Shown one piece after another: positions 12,072-17,486 of a stretch of 17,486 bases of DNA. The notes below the pieces were generated by a model, which saw only the letters and a list, made by a program, of their open reading frames with translations, did not search any database and was not told the origin of the DNA. The stretch is from Candidatus Rifleibacteriota bacterium. Its GTDB lineage: Bacteria > Vulcanimicrobiota > Xenobia > Xenobiales > Xenobiaceae. How positions within the stretch are numbered: position 1 is the first letter of the stretch; every line of letters starts with the position of its first letter. The translations under genes were made by a program, and so were the position numbers. The DNA lies in assembly GCA_900772775.1 (NCBI GenBank), contig CAAGRW010000130.1:1-17486 (forward strand). The letters run 5' to 3'.

Positions 12072-15000
12072 TTGACTAAGCTTTCTCTAACAAGCCGTGT
12101 ATTAAAAGTTGGGGGCGCGGTTGCGGCTGCTTTAGCCGCTTTTTTGCTGTGCCTGGTAGTCTTTTTTTATTTGTGTCTTTCCCAATCGGCTAATTCTTTG
12201 GCTCAGTATGGTCTTGATATTCTCAATGACAGTTTTACCGGACAAGTCAAACTGGAAAGAGCCGAATTTAGCAGAAAGTCTTTAGTTTTGGAGGGACTTT
12301 CTTTAAAATCAGACGACGGAGAACCTCTGGCCGATTTGGAAAGGGCAGAACTTGATTTCCATTGGCTTAGAGGATTAGGCCGTCTGGATTACATGGCCGT
12401 TTTGGGCGACTTACGATTGCACAATTTGAGTTTAGCTCCAGAAATAGATAAAAATGGCCATTTTAATTTTGCTCAGTTAAAGTCCACCAAGCCCAAAAAA
12501 GATAAAGAGCGTTGGCCCTGGGAGCAATATTTCTGCCGCTATGAGGGAACCATCTGCTTAGACAACGGCTCGGCTTTTTTCCGAGATTGGAGCCGAGGTG
12601 ATTTTTGTGCTCAACTAGATAAATTAAATCTTCGCATTATTGCTCGACCTAATCACAAAGCAGAGTTTCTTGTCAGTCTTGTTCCTCTTCAAAAAGCCAA
12701 TTCTTGGGCGCCGGAAAATGGTAAAGTCGAGTTGACAGGTAAAATCCGTCTGGACATGGCTCCAGATTTCGACGCCACTCTCAACTTAACTAATATAGAT
12801 TTGTCACGCTGGAGCGAGTATTATCGCTTACCTCAAACTGTTCGCCTATTGGGGGCACAACTTAATAGCAAAATTTGGGCCAATTGCCAGGCTTCCACTT
12901 GGAATCAAACTTTGGAAAAGCTCAACTACGGAGGCTATGTAAAGCTAAATCACGGCTCTCTGATGGTTGCGCATTGCCAAGAGCCTATTGACAATATTAC
13001 TTTGGAGGCCGATCTTATTTCTGGCTTGGCTTCCATAAAAAGTTTGAAGGCGAAATTTGCCGATGCTTTGCTCGCTGCTGGTGGAAAAGTTTATATTTGG
13101 AGCCCTTCAGGCCAGATAAAAGATTGGCAAGGGCGAGTTAAATTAGACGCTACCGTCCCCGAATTGCAATTGCGTAAGCTAAGCAAAGCTTTGGGATTAA
13201 AATTTCCCATAAGTGGCAAGATTAGCACTGAATTAAATGTAGACGGAACTTTGCGCAATCCCGAAGCTAAGGGAAATATAAAATCGGCAAAATTGACTTA
13301 CGCCGATCAAGAAATACGTCAGCTTAGCATAGATATAAGTTGGAAAGATAAACTTCTTACTATCGAAAGTTTGAAAGCTCAGGCAGCTAAGGGAAATATT
13401 CAAGGTCACGGTTATGCCCTTTTTGAAGGAGCCAAGCCGCAATTAGTTTTTAATCTTGATGGTCAAGGACTTTCTTTACAAGGCATTAGTCCGGTTGGCG
13501 GCCATATCGATCAGTTTAAATTATCGATGGTCGGTACTGCCGACTCGCCCTTTGTTTACGGTGAAGGCTCTGGAGTAGGTGGCTTCTCTGGCGCTGCTTC
13601 TATGTTAGAGTCGGCTTCAGCCCAATTCATGATGTTGGGAGATACTGTAAGCCTAAATAATGTCAGAGCTTATACGAATTTAGGACAAGCTAGCGTACCT
13701 TATGCCAGCTATAATTACAAACGCCCTTATTTGTATGCTTCTGTGCAAACTGACAATTTGTCTTTGCCCTCTATAAATGTGCCCTCCATAGGCTCAGTTA
13801 ATGGCACTGTCAGCGGTAGCGCTCAGGTTATGGGCGTGCCCACCGACTTAAACAGTTTGAGCGTTTGTGCCTACAGTCAATCTACCAATTTAAATTTAGG
13901 CTCCTTACAAATAAACAACTTGCACGGAGCAATTGGCTTAGATCGCCTAAATGTTTACCTTCCCCAAATGAATGGACAGGCTGCCGGAGGTAGTATCTCT
14001 GCTAGCGGTTGGATCGGTTTAAAAGGTGGCACTTCCAGTGTAAGTATGCTGGCCAGAGACGTAAATATTGCTCCCTTCGCTGACATTGTCAAATATGATA
14101 TTCCTTTGAAGCTTAATGGGGTAGGGGACATGGGAGCCAGTTGGTTTGCTAATGGAGCCGATCGCAACAATTGGATAAGCCTTTACGTCGAAGGGCAGAC
14201 CGGCCCCCAAGCTTCACCACAAGAGGTGGCGGCCCACACAACGACTGTGGCTGCTGCCGAGGCTGCGGAAAATACTGCCGTTGAAAATACTATTTCGTGT
14301 TACGATTCCAACCAAGTTGGTTTAGAAATTAGCCCAGCGCCTACGCCTGTACCATTTGCCAATGCCAACCAGGCTAATACACTTTTAGCTTCTTCGGCCG
14401 GTGTGGCTGCAGAAAAAATTGATGATTTAAATTTATCAATTAAAGCCAACGAAGCCGATTCTCAAGCAGCTATGCAAAAATTGGGGTTGGCTTACACTGT
14501 AGCTCCCGGGTTCAGTCCCTTCGAAGAGCCCAATACTTATGCCGCTGCTGCGCAAGGCTTCGTGGGCCAACAAGGACTTGGTTTTGTTGGCTGGGCTAAA
14601 GATTTGGCTTTAGATGGCCGCCACCTCACTCAAGATTTGGCACTGGAAGGGCGTTTGACTGGCCGTTTTGGGGCTTGGGGGCAGCCTAAAGATTTGGCCT
14701 TTAGTTATTTTACAGCTATAAGCGGTTCACCGGTCAAATTTGTCGATCAGCACACTTTATGGCTAGCCGGTCGCGGAGCTTTGAAGAACGGCTGTTTGAG
14801 TTTGCATGACAATATTTTGGCATGGAATTATTGGCCCCGTTCCGGTTGGGAAGCCATTCCTCATTTAGAAGGCAGCGCCTACGCTTTCTTGGGGCCAGAT
14901 ATGGCTCGCCCGTTGCAACAAAACGGCTTGCTTTATTCCTGGTTGCCTAAAATAGGTTTGGTAAAAATAGAAGGCGATATTATGTTAGGGGCTCCTCTCA

Positions 15001-17486
15001 GCTACCAACTGGCCGCCGAAGCTACAGATATAGATATCGCTTGGTTGCACGAACAAAATTGGCTAGCCCAGGTAGCCGATTTGTTAGATAAAGCTAATAT
15101 TACCGGCGGCCAAGCTAAGCTTTATGCCAAAATTGGCTCCGAGCACGGAGCTCCGAAAATTTTACCCGGAACTTGGGCCCATATCCCTTGGTTTACTGCA
15201 GGAAGTGCCGATAATAGTCGCATTTTCTCCGGAGCAGCTTCTTTGTCTTCGGAAGTAGCTTTGGAAGACAAAGCTAAGGGCAAAGCTACCATGGGAGCTA
15301 TTAATTTTGAGCGCCTTTTAGTGTCATCTTTACCTAGAGACGAGCGCCTCTTTCAATCCAACGGCCATTTGGCAAATTATGATTCCGAAGCGGTGCCTTC
15401 AGGTTTGTTGCAAGCTAAAGGACGCATCAATGGTGGTCAAGCAACTTTAAATGTTAAGGCTAACGACTGGGATAGTGACCACGTTATGGCTTTGTTGCCT
15501 AGTTTGGAGGGACAAGGGCAAAGACTTAGCGGTTGGCTAGGTACAGATGAACTCGATATCTCTTTTGATGCTAAACGTGGTCTTTTGGATACTTTATCTA
15601 TGGAAGGCTCCATGTATTTCCATGATGGCCATTTGCTCTTAGCTGATAGCTTGATCCCTATTGATAGACTTTCCGCCCAAGTCAGCAGGGACAGCAACAA
15701 GTTAATTTTTTCAGATTTGAATTTACTTTCCGGCAATTTCCTAGTTCAGGGATTTGGCTGGCGCAGCTCTTCAGGCCGTTTAGAGACAAAGCTTTACGCC
15801 AAAGATATTGCTTTGGATTCTCTCTCTTACTTCGATCCTGCTCTTTCAGATTTACATGGTAGTGCTGATTTGGCTTTATGTGTTGAATCCGATGATCCAT
15901 CCTTCAAAGCTGTACAAGCAATTTTTGCTATGGAAGGTAAGGATGTTACTTGGGGATCAGTTCCCGTAAGTCTTTACTTCCCTGATTTTAGAATGGGCAC
16001 AGTTAAGAGTGGAGAAAATGGCCAGTTGTATACGGCCAAGGGATTGGGCGTAACGGCCGACTATAGAGACGGGCGCATTTATGTAAACATCCCTTCTGAA
16101 GCAGTTAAATTTAGCGCATACAGATTTTTTGAGAAAGCTTTACTCCCTAAAGAAGTAGCTGATCGCTTGACAGAGCCTGAAGATGAAAATCAAAAGGGAT
16201 TCCGTCCTCATCCAGCTTTAGACAATGAAGGAAATATTATTGGCGCTCGTTTAGACAAAGAGCCTGTATCATTTGCTGTATCTGGCGATTTCAATTTTTC
16301 TCCGTCCTTAAGTTCCGAAGGAGGAAATTGGTTCTTGGGTCCTGATGGCCCTGATTTTGGCAATGATAAACAGCCATTGACTTTCAGCTTGCAGAATTTC
16401 CAAGGCAATATGGCTAGAGCTGCTTTAGGTTTGCCCATGAGCCAACGCCGCTTTAGTTTTAGCGGAGAGTTGGGATTAAAGGGCCAGTGGTATCGAGGCC
16501 ATTTGGCTGAAGCTCCAGCTGGTTCTTTGTGCTACAACTTTGACATCTCTCAATTGGCCTTTGGCAGCGTTACCGTCGATGAAACGGAAAATATTGAGAA
16601 AAACGAAGAAAAGCAAGAAGAAACTGAAAAAAGGCAGCCCCGTCGTGTTCTGTGGCGCGGACTTACTCTTAAGCAGAACTTAAAAGGAGCTTACAGTAGG
16701 GAAGAAAAGGCCGGCCGTTTTATTATAGAGCCTTTTGAATTTGTGCCGGAGAGACATACTTTTGGCCCAGAGGGCAAAGACGACGAAGAGGCTGCTTCCG
16801 GTAGTGTCAGCGGCAGTGCCAATCTGGCTCTGACTCGTTTGCCTTGGCGTTCGTCAACTGGTGCATCTTCTGACAATAAAAATAAGGCTGACTCCAACAA
16901 TAGAAGTACTTCTTCTATAGATGCCAATGAGCTTCACTTAAATATAAGTCAAGTGCCTATTTCTGAGCTAGGATCTTTCCTTTTCCCTAGCTTAAATAGC
17001 GGTTTTGTAGAAAATTTTGTTTTGAATGCTTCCGGCCCCATTTACTCGCCTGTTTTTAACATGTTATTTAATGTTACTAATGGCAAAGCTGGCAATTTAG
17101 ACTTAGCTTCCATTACTGGCGCTGTTAGTGGCCGTCGCGATCCGCAAAGCAAAGTCTACCAAGTAAAACTTGGTACTTCCGAAAATACTTTCAGAAATGA
17201 GCGAATTAAAGATATAGTCAGCCAAGGTTTACAAGAACTGGGCCAATCTGAAGATTATGCCGACGGTATCAAAGTTTACTTTGGTAAAGAAAAGAAAAAC
17301 GATCGTGTTTTTAGCATTTCCGGTACTTTGCCTTATGAAGTTACCAGAGTAAGACCCAAAAACAATGGATCTTTGGTACCTTTCTGGGAAGGAACCAGCG
17401 TATCTTTAGATGGCGATATTGATATTGATGCCGATCTTAAAGATAAAGATTTAGGCTTGCTTTCGAGTGTCGTTAGCGATGTCGCC
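12072..17486 (+). CDS. Very large TamB/AsmA-like envelope protein (3' end outside window)
   Basis: An open frame of 1805 codons without a stop, running off the right edge. The frame is closed upstream by the TAA of the previous gene (same frame), so the TTG at 12072 is the first possible start; GGGGG about seven bases upstream may serve as ribosome site. Residues about 13-36 form a single membrane anchor after a basic N-terminus (KLSLTSRVLK). Then comes the typical TamB/AsmA opening: TGQVKLERAEF, LVLEGLSL, DGEPLADLERAELDF. The rest is mostly short alternating beta-strands with many Gly/Asn turns, as in the long lipid-carrying groove of TamB-like proteins that span from inner to outer membrane. 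Two low-complexity stretches interrupt it: Ala/Thr/Pro-rich at about residues 716-790 and Glu/Lys-rich at about 1505-1525. The C-terminal TamB domain is not in the window. With over 1805 residues it exceeds E. coli TamB (about 1260). The family is inferred from architecture. Confidence 0.72.
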   Translation, partial: MTKLSLTSRVLKVGGAVAAALAAFLLCLVVFFYLCLSQSANSLAQYGLDILNDSFTGQVKLERAEFSRKSLVLEGLSLKSDDGEPLADLERAELDFHWLRGLGRLDYMAVLGDLRLHNLSLAPEIDKNGHFNFAQLKSTKPKKDKERWPWEQYFCRYEGTICLDNGSAFFRDWSRGDFCAQLDKLNLRIIARPNHKAEFLVSLVPLQKANSWAPENGKVELTGKIRLDMAPDFDATLNLTNIDLSRWSEYYRLPQTVRLLGAQLNSKIWANCQASTWNQTLEKLNYGGYVKLNHGSLMVAHCQEPIDNITLEADLISGLASIKSLKAKFADALLAAGGKVYIWSPSGQIKDWQGRVKLDATVPELQLRKLSKALGLKFPISGKISTELNVDGTLRNPEAKGNIKSAKLTYADQEIRQLSIDISWKDKLLTIESLKAQAAKGNIQGHGYALFEGAKPQLVFNLDGQGLSLQGISPVGGHIDQFKLSMVGTADSPFVYGEGSGVGGFSGAASMLESASAQFMMLGDTVSLNNVRAYTNLGQASVPYASYNYKRPYLYASVQTDNLSLPSINVPSIGSVNGTVSGSAQVMGVPTDLNSLSVCAYSQSTNLNLGSLQINNLHGAIGLDRLNVYLPQMNGQAAGGSISASGWIGLKGGTSSVSMLARDVNIAPFADIVKYDIPLKLNGVGDMGASWFANGADRNNWISLYVEGQTGPQASPQEVAAHTTTVAAAEAAENTAVENTISCYDSNQVGLEISPAPTPVPFANANQANTLLASSAGVAAEKIDDLNLSIKANEADSQAAMQKLGLAYTVAPGFSPFEEPNTYAAAAQGFVGQQGLGFVGWAKDLALDGRHLTQDLALEGRLTGRFGAWGQPKDLAFSYFTAISGSPVKFVDQHTLWLAGRGALKNGCLSLHDNILAWNYWPRSGWEAIPHLEGSAYAFLGPDMARPLQQNGLLYSWLPKIGLVKIEGDIMLGAPLSYQLAAEATDIDIAWLHEQNWLAQVADLLDKANITGGQAKLYAKIGSEHGAPKILPGTWAHIPWFTAGSADNSRIFSGAASLSSEVALEDKAKGKATMGAINFERLLVSSLPRDERLFQSNGHLANYDSEAVPSGLLQAKGRINGGQATLNVKANDWDSDHVMALLPSLEGQGQRLSGWLGTDELDISFDAKRGLLDTLSMEGSMYFHDGHLLLADSLIPIDRLSAQVSRDSNKLIFSDLNLLSGNFLVQGFGWRSSSGRLETKLYAKDIALDSLSYFDPALSDLHGSADLALCVESDDPSFKAVQAIFAMEGKDVTWGSVPVSLYFPDFRMGTVKSGENGQLYTAKGLGVTADYRDGRIYVNIPSEAVKFSAYRFFEKALLPKEVADRLTEPEDENQKGFRPHPALDNEGNIIGARLDKEPVSFAVSGDFNFSPSLSSEGGNWFLGPDGPDFGNDKQPLTFSLQNFQGNMARAALGLPMSQRRFSFSGELGLKGQWYRGHLAEAPAGSLCYNFDISQLAFGSVTVDETENIEKNEEKQEETEKRQPRRVLWRGLTLKQNLKGAYSREEKAGRFIIEPFEFVPERHTFGPEGKDDEEAASGSVSGSANLALTRLPWRSSTGASSDNKNKADSNNRSTSSIDANELHLNISQVPISELGSFLFPSLNSGFVENFVLNASGPIYSPVFNMLFNVTNGKAGNLDLASITGAVSGRRDPQSKVYQVKLGTSENTFRNERIKDIVSQGLQELGQSEDYADGIKVYFGKEKKNDRVFSISGTLPYEVTRVRPKNNGSLVPFWEGTSVSLDGDIDIDADLKDKDLGLLSSVVSDVA

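Noticed and set aside
12072..17486. Frameshift or pseudogene in the long right-hand frame
   Set aside because: I checked the reading frame at several points and it stays open with coherent beta-rich sequence to the last codon, so it is one intact partial gene.
1..17486. Defence system, mobile element, CRISPR array or prophage
   Set aside because: No transposase, integrase, direct repeats with spacers, or defence domains are visible; the whole window is housekeeping and envelope genes.

Overview
The window is one long plus-strand block of housekeeping genes of an apparently diderm (two-membrane) bacterium with moderate GC. It opens inside a UDP-GlcNAc 2-epimerase gene (wecB/mnaA type). A complete F-type ATP synthase cluster follows: an AtpZ-like membrane protein, atpI, atpB (a), atpE (c), two b-type stalk genes (b' and b), atpH (delta), atpA, atpG, atpD and atpC. 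Then come murA (peptidoglycan precursor synthesis), a divergent MreB/actin-fold protein, and a very large TamB/AsmA-like protein that is still open at the right edge. I see no tRNA, rRNA, insertion sequence, CRISPR array or phage gene, and no convincing gene on the minus strand.

The order epimerase - atp operon - murA - mreB-like resembles the arrangement I know from Bacillota. The TamB-like protein implies an outer membrane. The paired b/b' subunits and the c subunit with a cleavable-looking signal peptide are more typical of cyanobacteria, deltaproteobacteria and some other diderm phyla. I therefore assign only 'diderm bacterium, lineage uncertain'.

Most genes are tightly packed: a 4-base overlap between b' and b, 8 bases between b and delta, 3 bases between atpC and murA, and 3 bases between the MreB-like and TamB-like genes. 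Two gaps inside the ATP synthase cluster stand out. The atpB-atpE gap (about 205 bases) holds an 11-bp hairpin and a possible very small membrane peptide. The atpE-atpF' gap (about 335 bases) starts with a terminator-like hairpin whose stem includes the atpE stop codon. It continues with a series of helices, including a UUCG-capped hairpin closed by a further 12-bp helix, and ends at the Shine-Dalgarno of the b' gene. I read this as a structured RNA, either a cis-acting leader or a small RNA, and it is the best candidate for something undescribed here.

Functionally, the Fo genes (a, c, b', b) build the ion channel and peripheral stalk, and the F1 genes (delta, alpha, gamma, beta, epsilon) build the catalytic head. 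AtpZ-like and AtpI are assembly or accessory factors. The flanking genes make or organise the envelope: UDP-sugar epimerase, MurA, an MreB relative that has lost key nucleotide-site residues, and a TamB-like bridge. Several otherwise invariant positions are changed (alpha P-loop, beta, MurA, MreB-like); these come directly from the translation and would be worth checking against relatives.
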